Positions 28,052 through 36,641 of a stretch of DNA of 48,357 nt are shown here, piece after piece (positions within the stretch are counted from its first letter, which is position 1; every line of letters starts with the position of its first letter). The stretch is taken from positions 1-48,357 of the forward strand of contig JAGRJD010000021.1 in assembly GCA_020442915.1 (NCBI GenBank). Direction: 5' to 3'. The stretch is from Thiothrix sp. (GTDB lineage Bacteria > Pseudomonadota > Gammaproteobacteria > Thiotrichales > Thiotrichaceae). The notes under the pieces were generated by a model. That model searched no databases and was not told where the DNA came from. It saw nothing but the letters and a program-made list of their open reading frames with translations. The position numbers and the translations under genes were made by a program.

Positions 28052-30181
28052 TCAACGGCGCGAACTGAAAACGCCCTGACAGATATGCCATGCCTGAACC
28101 AAGAGCCGCCCTATCCTGTTGATTTTGTTCTTTTTTCTACCACCCTGGGCAGCCAGCTGATGTGCCAGGATTTCCAGCACCTGCTCCGGCGTCGTAAAAG
28201 CCCCTGTCTCCGGATTGACATAACGTGGATACAGAATCAGGGCCGCCGCCACCAGTTCATCCAGCACAAGCCTGCGCTCACGCCGTTCCAGCCGGTGCCG
28301 GTCTGTCGTCAATCCCCAACCGGCATAAAATGGCAAGCCGTAACAGCACACTTTCTTATCCCGCAGCAGTGCTTCAAACCCGACCAGCGAGGTCAGGGTA
28401 TGCACCTCGTCCGCAACATCCAGGCAATCCACCACGCTGACATCAGCCAACACTATATCACAGTACTGTTGCGCCACAGCAACAGAAACTGCACCACGGC
28501 GGTTGCCGCTCACCACATCCGGATGAGGCTTGAAGATGATAAAGGCATCCGGGCATTGCATACGCACCTGCCTCAGCAATCCGGCATTGGTACAGATATC
28601 CGGGCATCCGCACCGGATGGAGGCATCATCCTCGACCTGTCCCGGCACCAGAATGGTGCGCCGCCCCTGTTTTGCCGTTACCACACGGGCAGGCAAGGCA
28701 TCACCGGCATTGTACTTGCTCAGGCGAGACTGCAACAGGGAAACACGCAAAGCCTTGGCACGGGCCAGCAGCGCCGGCACAAAATCCGTGGATGCCAGCA
28801 GGTGTTCCAGATCACTGGGTGCAGCAGGATCAAAGTAAATACCCCGCTGATCCAGCACCAGTGACAGGGGCGCGGTATAGTCCGACCCCAGACCCACCGA
28901 GCGGATAAAACCATCTTCCACACGCCAGACCGGCATGCCGGTGCTCACAGCCAGCTGCTGCGCCTCTCCCAGGGCACGCTCCCCCCAGACCACCAGTTGT
29001 TGCCGGCCATGATCCGGCTGGCCGAATCCCCGCTGCCGGGCCGCCTGCGCCTTCCAGATAAAATCCAGCCGGTTTCCCGGTGCCGACAGAAAGCGGCGGA
29101 TATAATTCTGTTTCCAGCGCGTGAAGCCAAAGCAGAACAGCTGCCCCGGTGTTTCCCGCCACAAACGGTTCTGCAACGCGAAGTAGTCCACAAGGGCCTC
29201 CACCGTGCAGGGACGGGAGGTATCCGGATGCAGGTAGCGTGAATACAGCAGGTACGCTGCCACAAAAATATCAGTGACAGTGCGCCGGGCCGTGCGCCGC
29301 TGTCGGACTGCCTGCAGGGCGGCGCCTGCATCGGCACGGTCATCAGTCACCCCCCAGCCGGCATAAAACGGCATGCCGAAACAGGTGACAGGCCGCCCCA
29401 GCATCAGGGCCTCAAACCCCAGCTGCGAGGTCAGTACATACACCTGCTGCACCTGCTCCAGCAGCACCAGCGGATTGACCGGTGCGGCCACCCGGACCAC
29501 ACGGGGGTGATCGGGAATCACCACACACCCCTGCTTGCGCCCGGCCAGCACGTCCGGATGCACCTTGACCAGCACAGTCGCTTCGGGATGTTCTTTCAGC
29601 GCGGTCGTCACCATGCCCTGATAAGCCTGCGGGCTGACCAGCCCATAAGCCAGCGACATGTCACCGGCGGTCTGATCCACCACCAGCACCTTGGGACCGT
29701 CCGGCAGGGGCAGCTGCTCCAGCGTCAGGGGCGCATTATTGTATTTGGATACCTGCGCCTGCACCAGCTGTATCATCAGCTGCTGTCCACGTGCCTGCAG
29801 CTGGGGATCGCTCAGGGAGGCATCGGGGCCATGTCCCGTTTCCAGCCACTGCTCCAGTGCCGATGGCCGGGTCGCATCGTAATAAATGCCGAGCGGATCA
29901 CAGACCAGCGAACAGGAGCGATCCCCCAGCACCCCCTGCCCGAGCGAATGGATGAAGCCGTCTTCCAGCCGCCACAACGGCAGCCCGAACTGCTGCGCGA
30001 GCCGTTCAGCTTTGCGGGCACTGGGTTTGCGTCCCCAGGCAATGACGGCATGACAAGCCACAGGGACGCCGGTACGGTAATAATGCACCGGGCACCCCAG
30101 AAACCGCGCCAGCCCCGGATGGCGGGACAAGCGGCGCGAAGTGGTCAGAACCCCCGCAATCCCTGCCTCCCCTTCACTCAT
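28052..30181 (-). CDS. kpsC: KpsC-like dual-domain capsule beta-Kdo transferase
   Basis: 709 residues from the ATG at 30181, which overlaps the preceding gene by 8 bases; a longer frame to 30391 is a shadow of that gene. KpsC contains two homologous transferase modules that add alternating beta-Kdo residues to the capsule linker. The duplication is visible: LEDGFIHSLG (about 72-81) and VEDGFIRSVGLG (about 421-432), and FGMPFYAGWGVT (about 268-279) and a second YGLPFYAGWGLT. It acts in the cytoplasm with KpsS, encoded on the opposite strand 13 kb away. The PKS gene starts 43 bases after its stop. Confidence 0.95.
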   Translation of the reverse strand: MSEGEAGIAGVLTTSRRLSRHPGLARFLGCPVHYYRTGVPVACHAVIAWGRKPSARKAERLAQQFGLPLWRLEDGFIHSLGQGVLGDRSCSLVCDPLGIYYDATRPSALEQWLETGHGPDASLSDPQLQARGQQLMIQLVQAQVSKYNNAPLTLEQLPLPDGPKVLVVDQTAGDMSLAYGLVSPQAYQGMVTTALKEHPEATVLVKVHPDVLAGRKQGCVVIPDHPRVVRVAAPVNPLVLLEQVQQVYVLTSQLGFEALMLGRPVTCFGMPFYAGWGVTDDRADAGAALQAVRQRRTARRTVTDIFVAAYLLYSRYLHPDTSRPCTVEALVDYFALQNRLWRETPGQLFCFGFTRWKQNYIRRFLSAPGNRLDFIWKAQAARQRGFGQPDHGRQQLVVWGERALGEAQQLAVSTGMPVWRVEDGFIRSVGLGSDYTAPLSLVLDQRGIYFDPAAPSDLEHLLASTDFVPALLARAKALRVSLLQSRLSKYNAGDALPARVVTAKQGRRTILVPGQVEDDASIRCGCPDICTNAGLLRQVRMQCPDAFIIFKPHPDVVSGNRRGAVSVAVAQQYCDIVLADVSVVDCLDVADEVHTLTSLVGFEALLRDKKVCCYGLPFYAGWGLTTDRHRLERRERRLVLDELVAAALILYPRYVNPETGAFTTPEQVLEILAHQLAAQGGRKKNKINRIGRLLVQAWHICQGVFSSRR

Positions 30182-31208
30182 GCAGCGAGACCAGCCCTTG
30201 GGCACGCCACTGCTGCAGCAGGACACGCTCCCCCTGCCAGTTGTGACGTGCAGCAGCCCTGTGCCCCGGACGGGCCAGATGGTATGCCGCCCCGGTCGCT
30301 GCCGGCAACAGGCCACCGAATCCGGCCACACGGATCCCCTGCCAGCCGCCCAGCAGCTGGCGTAACCAGGCCAGCACCAGCATGCCCGCACTGGGTGGTG
30401 CCTTCAGCACACGGACCAGCATGCGCCAGACCGGCAATGGAACACTCAGCATTTTTCGTTCCGCCTGGCACAGGGGCAACATGGCCCGCCAGTCCTGACG
30501 CATGGCCAGCACCTGGGGCCCGGACAGCAGCAGCCAGCCCTGCGGACCGGCACAGGGTTCACTGCCTGCGGTCAGCACCTGTGCCTGCAAACGCGTGCCC
30601 ACATCCGGCACGGCCACCGTCTCGCCCTGAAAACAGTTAAAACGCATGACCCAGGCATGCGCATCAATACGTGCACCCAGGCCACTGCCGCGCAGACCTG
30701 CAGCATTGCCCACCACACAGACACCGCCCTCAGCGCGTGCCTGTTGCAGTGCCTGCCGGAACGCCTGCTGCCAAGCCACCTGAGACCGGACCAGGCTGGC
30801 CAGCTTCTGCTGGTCCGCATCCGGCAGTTCCATGCCCTGGCTCACCAGCCCCTGCAGCACAAGCGGATTCTGCAGCATGGCCAGTGCATCACGCCCCCCC
30901 CGGCCTTGCTGCACCAGCAGTCCGGCCAGACGGGCAGCATCGCCCCCCGATTCCAGCCACAGGGCCACCCCCTGCCAGAACCGGGTGCCATCCAGCCCCG
31001 GCAGGGCCTGCCACAAAGCCCGCCGCAGCCTCAGGGGCAGCCCGTAGCCCAGGTCACGGCGAAACCGCAGCCAGGCCAGCAGATCGGCAGGCTGCCTTGT
31101 CGCATACCAGAGCCGGCAGTAAAGCCCCAGGGTCAGATGATCATAGCGACCACGCTGACGCCGGTAACGGGCCAGCCAGCGCCGGGGATAATGGTGGGCC
31201 AGCAGCAT
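30174..31208 (-). CDS. GT29-like (sialyltransferase-fold) glycosyltransferase
   Basis: 344 residues. The C-terminal half carries what look like the sialylmotifs of family GT29. An L-motif-like segment VCVVGNAAGLRGSGLG plus IDAHAWVMRFN spans 163-191, an S-motif-like segment PPSAGMLVLAW...IRVAGFGG spans 271-299, and a VS-type H-x4-E is present as H322...E327. GT29 enzymes transfer sialic acid from CMP-sialic acid, and here CMP-Kdo or a similar sugar is equally possible. The first ~150 residues are Arg/Leu-rich and not recognised. It starts inside the upstream stop (TGATG) and overlaps kpsC by 8 bases, so it is tightly coupled to Kdo-linker synthesis. Confidence 0.75.
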   Translation of the reverse strand: MLLAHHYPRRWLARYRRQRGRYDHLTLGLYCRLWYATRQPADLLAWLRFRRDLGYGLPLRLRRALWQALPGLDGTRFWQGVALWLESGGDAARLAGLLVQQGRGGRDALAMLQNPLVLQGLVSQGMELPDADQQKLASLVRSQVAWQQAFRQALQQARAEGGVCVVGNAAGLRGSGLGARIDAHAWVMRFNCFQGETVAVPDVGTRLQAQVLTAGSEPCAGPQGWLLLSGPQVLAMRQDWRAMLPLCQAERKMLSVPLPVWRMLVRVLKAPPSAGMLVLAWLRQLLGGWQGIRVAGFGGLLPAATGAAYHLARPGHRAAARHNWQGERVLLQQWRAQGLVSLHE

Positions 31209-32554
31209 CAGGGAACCCCGAGCGCCTGCACGGCATCCGGGCGGCTGTAGTGATTGCCCTGCAATACCGTACCACGCACCGGCTCCCGTCTGCGGCTTCG
31301 GATAGCGGAACCGATGACCACATCATGGCCCTGTACTGCGGTGAAGCGGTTGTTGGCAATACGGGTATTGTCACCCATGACCCGGATGCCATCACCCACC
31401 TGCTGGAAGGTATTGCCGAGAATGCGGTTGCCACGGGCATAATCCCGGTAATAGCGCGCACGCCCCTGTTGCAGGTAAAGCGGATCACCACAGCGAAAGC
31501 CGGACAGGTCACGGTCCGCCCGTTCCCCGACCCAGATGGCAATGGTTTCATTTTCAAATGCATTGCCCTGAATCAGGTTCCGATCCGCGCCGGTGGTGCG
31601 GGGAAAAGAGGCCGGATCCGTCGCCGCCTGCTCCCAGCAGTTCTTGTACAGATAGATACCGCCATCCGCATTGGCATGAAAACGGCTGTTGCGGATCACG
31701 TGCGGACCGGAGGCATCAATGGCAATGCCCTCACGGCGTGACAGCGCTGACCGGCGTGCTGTACGCACCCGCCTGCGGCTGTCGTAACGGGAGAAGCCGT
31801 TACCGGCAAACTCTGAATTTTCCACCATAACCTCGCGGGTGTCGGCATCCAGATACAGCCCCGGCCCGCCGGCACCGGCAATCAGCACCTGCTGCAGCTG
31901 CACCCCGGCGGCAAACGGATACACATAAATGCCGGAACCGTGAGTATTGACAATGCGGGTATTGAGCACCCGGATCCGGGTGGGTGCCCTGGCCTGCAGG
32001 GCCTGCCGGTCGGCCTTGCCGGCCCGTAACTGCTCTCGGGTCTGCGCCGACAGCGTCAGCCCGATGTTGATTCCCATCTGGTAGTTGATGATCTGGCAGT
32101 TGCGCAGGGTGATGTCCTGCAGGGGCGCCCGCCCGCCCTCGCCGGTGCGGATCATGAAGGCCGTGCCAGCCGGAATGGCCTGAGCCGGATAAGGCTGCCC
32201 GAGCGGGTTGCGCTGCCGACCCGGCAGGCCGTTGAAGACCGCACCGTTGCAGTCAAACACGATGGGCCTTCCCGAACGGCGCAGGGCCATTGTCACCTGC
32301 GGGAACACACAGTCTGGCGGCAGGGTCATCGACTCACGCACCGCCACCACCTGGCCCGCCTTCCAGGCCGGACAGGCCGGATTCACCACCGCCGGCCACT
32401 GAATGCGGTCGCCATAGTCGACATCGCGGTACAGGGCACCATCCAGTATTGACCAGTCAAAAGCCGACACCGTCCCTGTCAGCAGCATGACCACAACCGG
32501 CAATCCGGCCAGTAGGCCGTGCTTTGCCACTACTTTTGTATCCATTGCAACCAT
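31208..32554 (-). CDS. Exported right-handed beta-helix protein
   Basis: 448 residues with an N-terminal signal peptide (hydrophobic GLLAGLPVVVMLLTGTVSA after a basic start). The mature part has many short Asn/Gly-rich rungs such as ITLRNCQIINYQMGINIG, IRVLNTRIVNTHGSGIYVYP, VMVENSEFAGNGF, HVIRNSRFHANADGGIYLY and NRILGNTFQQVGDGIRVMGDN. This is a parallel beta-helix pattern like pectate lyases, NosD and the AlgG epimerase. A role in cutting, epimerising or binding the capsule in the periplasm is inferred from context; no catalytic triad could be assigned. ATG codons at 32554 and 32545 are both possible starts. It overlaps both neighbouring genes. Confidence 0.8.
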   Translation of the reverse strand: MVAMDTKVVAKHGLLAGLPVVVMLLTGTVSAFDWSILDGALYRDVDYGDRIQWPAVVNPACPAWKAGQVVAVRESMTLPPDCVFPQVTMALRRSGRPIVFDCNGAVFNGLPGRQRNPLGQPYPAQAIPAGTAFMIRTGEGGRAPLQDITLRNCQIINYQMGINIGLTLSAQTREQLRAGKADRQALQARAPTRIRVLNTRIVNTHGSGIYVYPFAAGVQLQQVLIAGAGGPGLYLDADTREVMVENSEFAGNGFSRYDSRRRVRTARRSALSRREGIAIDASGPHVIRNSRFHANADGGIYLYKNCWEQAATDPASFPRTTGADRNLIQGNAFENETIAIWVGERADRDLSGFRCGDPLYLQQGRARYYRDYARGNRILGNTFQQVGDGIRVMGDNTRIANNRFTAVQGHDVVIGSAIRSRRREPVRGTVLQGNHYSRPDAVQALGVP

Positions 32555-33549
32555 TCATGTATCAGCAGGCGGACATCCACCAACGGACGAGTCGCGGTCC
32601 GGATGGCATCACTCAAGGCATGATAATACGCCGGCTCCAGCAGGCCAGACAACTGCCGGTACAGATCCGCACCATCCTGCACCGGCAGTGCGCCGCACCC
32701 CGCAAAACGTCCGGCATCCGGAGTCAGGCTGCACAGGGTGGGAATGCCCCACCAGCCGGCCTCCATCACCTTGAGTGCCGACTTGCAGCGAGTGAAGGGG
32801 GTCGGCTCCAGCGGGGCCAGATTCACCCAGGCATCCTGAAAACAGGTGTGAAACTGTGCAAAAGGCAGCTTGTCACGCACCACCAGCTGTGCAGCTACCT
32901 GGGGCAGGCTGAAATCCAGCGGCCCGGTCACTGCCAGCCGTACCGCCGGATGATCGCCCAGAAACGCCTGCAGCCCGTCAGCAAAGCACCGGAAATCACG
33001 GTCATGGCTGCGGGTGCCGGGCAGGTAGGTGATGACCGGGTGTTGTAGCCGCTCCCCGTCCGCCTGCCCGCCCGGTTCCAGCGCCTGCCAGCGCCAGTGC
33101 ACGGCATTGGGCAGCACCTGCACATCAGCCTGCGGCAGCAGGGCCAGCACCTGCTCACGCAGGGGCGTGGTTGATACCGTCACCCGGTTAAACAGCGCCA
33201 GCGCCCGTCCGTTCAGAAGGTACTGCTGCCGGGTTTTGTCCAGTGACAACTGCCTGTTGAGCACCCCTGGACTGAACGCAGCCTGCGCGGGATCAAACAC
33301 CAGATCATCAAAATCGGCCACCACCCGTACCCCGCGCCACTGCAGCCAGCGTACCAATACCTCCAGATGCAGACTCCAGCGTGGACGGTGAAATACCACC
33401 ACATCAGGCAGCATAAACGGATTGAAACGGCGGTAATGGCAGCAATGGACCTGATGCCCGAGTGATACCAGCGCCAGACCGGGATTTTCACAACGGTAAA
33501 TCCAGGAGGGACCAAGGTTACGGTTGCAGGCGAGATAGGCGATATCCAT
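32530..33549 (-). CDS. GT-B fold glycosyltransferase (GT4-like)
   Basis: 339 residues. Features are an N-terminal half with VVADFDDLVFD and VSTTPLREQV (the segment that often precedes the sugar-nucleotide domain), VLPNAVHW, a strand-turn region VITYLPGTRSHDRDFRCF, and the C-terminal donor-site region WVNLAPLEPTPFTRCKSALKVMEAGWWGIPTLCS. It would add a sugar from a nucleotide donor to the growing capsule glycan; donor and acceptor are unknown. It starts 42 bases after the sulfotransferase gene ends and overlaps the beta-helix gene by 25 bases. Confidence 0.82.
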   Translation of the reverse strand: MDIAYLACNRNLGPSWIYRCENPGLALVSLGHQVHCCHYRRFNPFMLPDVVVFHRPRWSLHLEVLVRWLQWRGVRVVADFDDLVFDPAQAAFSPGVLNRQLSLDKTRQQYLLNGRALALFNRVTVSTTPLREQVLALLPQADVQVLPNAVHWRWQALEPGGQADGERLQHPVITYLPGTRSHDRDFRCFADGLQAFLGDHPAVRLAVTGPLDFSLPQVAAQLVVRDKLPFAQFHTCFQDAWVNLAPLEPTPFTRCKSALKVMEAGWWGIPTLCSLTPDAGRFAGCGALPVQDGADLYRQLSGLLEPAYYHALSDAIRTATRPLVDVRLLIHEWLQWIQK

Positions 33550-33591
33550 GCATCACCGTCACCGTTTCAGGCTACCCACTGCTGTCATTTT

Positions 33592-34455
33592 CTACTCAAC
33601 GGACCGGGCAGGTGGTACAGGGTTTTCAACATTTTCAGCCGGCAGATAAGCTGCCAGAACCCGCTTGAGATAACCGGAGTAGCTGGTGGTATCCAGCCGG
33701 GCAGCCGGGGCCAGCTCCCAGTCTGTGTAACCCCTGGCCTCCATCAGGTCACCACACTGCTGCCGGAAAAGCTCAATATCCTCCTGTTTGAAAATTTCCT
33801 TCCAGTTATTGAAGCTGGCCGAGCGCATGGTACGGTCAAGGTTGCCGAGTGACGCCGGTACCGTGAGCACAAGCCCCAGAAACTGCTCCAGCCGCTCCAT
33901 CCTGCCGGAAACGAAATCCTCATAACGCAACACATGGGCATGTGTCGGCAGATTGTGGCAGAAAGCCCAATAGCTATCGATCCGCCGGCCCCTGACCTGC
34001 AACTTGCTGCCAAATATCCGGTTCAGGGTATCGAGCATGGATAAAAAGGAATGGTTCTGCGGATTGTGCTCCACCTCCCCGATAAACCGGACCCATTGCT
34101 CCAGCTTGCTGACCTCCAGCTTTTCCTGCCTGCTCATCCTGATGGCCCAGTCATAGGCGAAGTACATCATACGACTGATCCATTCATCGCGCGGATCACG
34201 TACAATGGCGACCAGACGCTCAAAAACCAGGGGTAATTCGTTATGGATAACCGCCTTCAGGGAGTAGGGCTTTTTACTCCAGTGCTCATAAATGATTTTC
34301 ACGACGTGACGGGAGCCATCTTCACTGCTGTCCTTGAGGAAAACATCAATACCTTTGGGCTCCATGTGAAACTCGGCTCCGGGAACCGCATCGTGAATGG
34401 TTTTGGAAATGATGGTGGTGCCGGTCTTGGCCGGTCCTATGACTAGAATATTCAA
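33592..34455 (-). CDS. PAPS-dependent sulfotransferase-like protein
   Basis: 287 residues if started at TTG 34455, which has CAGGTG upstream and leaves a 19-base gap after the preceding gene. A start at 34509 would add 18 unlikely residues and overlap that gene. The 5'-phosphosulfate loop GPAKTGTT is at 7-14 and the 3'-phosphate motif VRDPRDEWISR around 84-94. Sulfotransferases move sulfate from PAPS to a hydroxyl or amine. In a capsule operon the glycan is the natural target (inference). The C-terminal part (LEQFLGL, KEIFKQEDIELFRQQCGDLMEARGY) also fits the family. Confidence 0.8.
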   Translation of the reverse strand: MNILVIGPAKTGTTIISKTIHDAVPGAEFHMEPKGIDVFLKDSSEDGSRHVVKIIYEHWSKKPYSLKAVIHNELPLVFERLVAIVRDPRDEWISRMMYFAYDWAIRMSRQEKLEVSKLEQWVRFIGEVEHNPQNHSFLSMLDTLNRIFGSKLQVRGRRIDSYWAFCHNLPTHAHVLRYEDFVSGRMERLEQFLGLVLTVPASLGNLDRTMRSASFNNWKEIFKQEDIELFRQQCGDLMEARGYTDWELAPAARLDTTSYSGYLKRVLAAYLPAENVENPVPPARSVE

Positions 34456-34474
34456 GCAAAACACCTGACTGAGA

Positions 34475-36529
34475 CTAGAGAAACTCGTGGATGGAAAAAT
34501 CTTCCCCACGCCGGGTCAGTGCCGGATGATAGCAGGGATCATGATCCAGCTCATCCCCCCAGGTCCTGCGCATGTAGGCCACCTCACGCTCGAAACGGGC
34601 TTTTTTCACCGGTGTGTCATCTTCACCCCGGCTGATGGATTCATGATGATAAAGTTCAGCATACGGGGTCCACAGGTTCCGATAACCGACAGCCCGCACC
34701 CGCAGGCAGAAGTCCACGTCATTGTAAGCCACCACAAGGTGTGTTTCCTCCAACCCACCAACCTGCTCATAAATTTCACGCCGCACCAGCAGGCAGGCTG
34801 CCGTCACCGCCGAATAGTTCTGCACCAGTTTCAGACGCCCCTGATAACCATCGGCATCACGGGCCAGAAAACGGTGCGCATGGCCGGCCACATGCCCCAG
34901 CCCCAGAATGACGCCGCCGTGCTGTATCCGTCCGTTGCTGTAATAAAGCTTCGCCCCCACACAGCCGATGTCAGGGCGTAGCGCATGGCTGGCCATCTCC
35001 GTGAGCCAGTCCGGCCTGATCACCTCCACATCATTGTTGATCAGGCCGATCAGGCTGCCGTGCGCCTGCTGCACCCCATAATTGTTGATGGCGGAATAAT
35101 TGAAGGGATGGTCATAGCGAATGATCCTGACCCGTGCATCGGCAGCGATATGCCGGAACCAGTCCAGTGTTTCAGGCTCACCACTCTGGTTGTCCAGAAT
35201 CAGGATTTCATAATTCGGGTAAGTGGTATGAGCCAGAATGCTTTCCACACAGGGACGCAGCACGGCCAGCCCGTCACGGGTCGGCACCAGCAGGCTGACC
35301 AGCGGGGCCGGATCCGGGACCGGAAAACATACCCGCAGGCTGTCCGGCAGCAGCCCCGGCATGATTTTCACTCCCGCCGGCAGAACCGGACCCAGTACGG
35401 CCGCACGCCTGTCCACCAGGCAATCCCCCCCCTCTCCGGCAGATTCCAGCCGGTGTGCCGGCACCGACGGCCGATGCCGGATCGCATGTGGCTGCGGCCC
35501 TTCATCCACGACAGCAGACGCATCAGCAAGACGGTGTGCCAGAATCAGGGGCAGCCGTTGAACCGCCTCAACCCGCAACCCCGGTAACAGGGCATTCAGG
35601 GCCATGCGCTCCCCCAATGCGTCAAACAAGGCCCGATGCTGTTCATACCATGTACGCCGATAGATGCAACAGGCCGTAATGTAATCACGGGACAAAAACA
35701 GATCCGGATTCCACTCCGGCTTGAAATATGGTTCAGTACGCCTGCCGAAGGCATCCATGACGTCCTCATCAGCATAGGCCAGCATAACCTGTGGATTCCG
35801 GTCCAGTACCTGCTGTAACAGCACCTGTGCACGCAGACGCCCCTGATAACCTGGAGCAAGATGCCAGTAATCCATCCTCGTGCCTGCAATATCCGGTTCC
35901 GCCTCAACAGCAGGCAACCCTGACAATGCCGCAGCCATCATCGGTGCCTCAACCCGCTCCATCCAGTGCTGGTAATATCCTTCCCCCTGATGCAGGAAAC
36001 TACGGTTATAGCCCTCAAACAGCAGGGTTTCCATGGATACCCCTTCCGCCTGAGCCAAGGCAGTCACCGCCTCGGCAGACAGATCAACCCGCCGGAGCAT
36101 GCGGTCAATCGCAAAAGCCGGGCGCAGGCGAATCAGACGGAAATGCCGGACCAAAACCAGCTCTGCATGCTCCCCTTCAATCTGCATCCTGACCCGGGAC
36201 ACCGGCTTTGGCAGCCAGATAATCCGTTTGGCCAGTCGCCCGACCCGGAACGGAAGCATTGCGCCGGTGACAGTGTCCGCTCCGGACTCAAATGCCAATG
36301 CCAGTGACAGGTAACCGACCTTACCGACTGCACGCCACTCCAGCATGTACCATCCAGGTTCGAAGGGCTCCTGTAACTGCATGCTCTGGCTGCCGTCATT
36401 GGCTTCGACCCGCGACTGAAGCAGCCGAGAAAACTCGCGATTCAGAATCAGGCTGACCGGACGCACAAACAACTGCCGTCCCGACCAACCCAGCAAGCGC
36501 CAGCCCGGGCGCCAGAACCGGCCGGTCAC
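34475..36529 (-). CDS. Two-part GT2 glycosyltransferase
   Basis: 684 residues from GTG 36529. Residues 410-650 form a standard GT2 catalytic domain: VSLLVPTRDG, YEILILDNQSG, LINNDVEVIRPDW (acidic metal motif), GCVGAKLYYSNGRIQHGG and YNDVDFCLRVRAVGY. Residues 250-345 resemble the second half of another GT2 unit (YADEDVMDAFGRR...FKPEWNPDLFLSRDYI), but its first half is missing, leaving residues 1-240 as a novel N-terminal region. Upstream of the GTG the frame stays open for about 33 codons without an ATG, so the true start is uncertain. The 112-base gap before it ends the denser operon block. Confidence 0.85.
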   Translation of the reverse strand: MTGRFWRPGWRLLGWSGRQLFVRPVSLILNREFSRLLQSRVEANDGSQSMQLQEPFEPGWYMLEWRAVGKVGYLSLALAFESGADTVTGAMLPFRVGRLAKRIIWLPKPVSRVRMQIEGEHAELVLVRHFRLIRLRPAFAIDRMLRRVDLSAEAVTALAQAEGVSMETLLFEGYNRSFLHQGEGYYQHWMERVEAPMMAAALSGLPAVEAEPDIAGTRMDYWHLAPGYQGRLRAQVLLQQVLDRNPQVMLAYADEDVMDAFGRRTEPYFKPEWNPDLFLSRDYITACCIYRRTWYEQHRALFDALGERMALNALLPGLRVEAVQRLPLILAHRLADASAVVDEGPQPHAIRHRPSVPAHRLESAGEGGDCLVDRRAAVLGPVLPAGVKIMPGLLPDSLRVCFPVPDPAPLVSLLVPTRDGLAVLRPCVESILAHTTYPNYEILILDNQSGEPETLDWFRHIAADARVRIIRYDHPFNYSAINNYGVQQAHGSLIGLINNDVEVIRPDWLTEMASHALRPDIGCVGAKLYYSNGRIQHGGVILGLGHVAGHAHRFLARDADGYQGRLKLVQNYSAVTAACLLVRREIYEQVGGLEETHLVVAYNDVDFCLRVRAVGYRNLWTPYAELYHHESISRGEDDTPVKKARFEREVAYMRRTWGDELDHDPCYHPALTRRGEDFSIHEFL

Positions 36530-36641
36530 GATAGTGTCACCCGCCGGGCGGAGATCGGAAGCACTGCCGATACCGCCCTGATGGCCTGAGATACACGCTG
36601 GCTCACCAAAATCAAAATACCATTAAAATCCAACACACTGG

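Noticed and set aside
30182-30391. N-terminal extension of kpsC by 70 residues
   Set aside because: The extension is Cys/Trp/Arg-rich shadow of the GT29-like gene; the KpsC-like sequence begins at the ATG at 30181.
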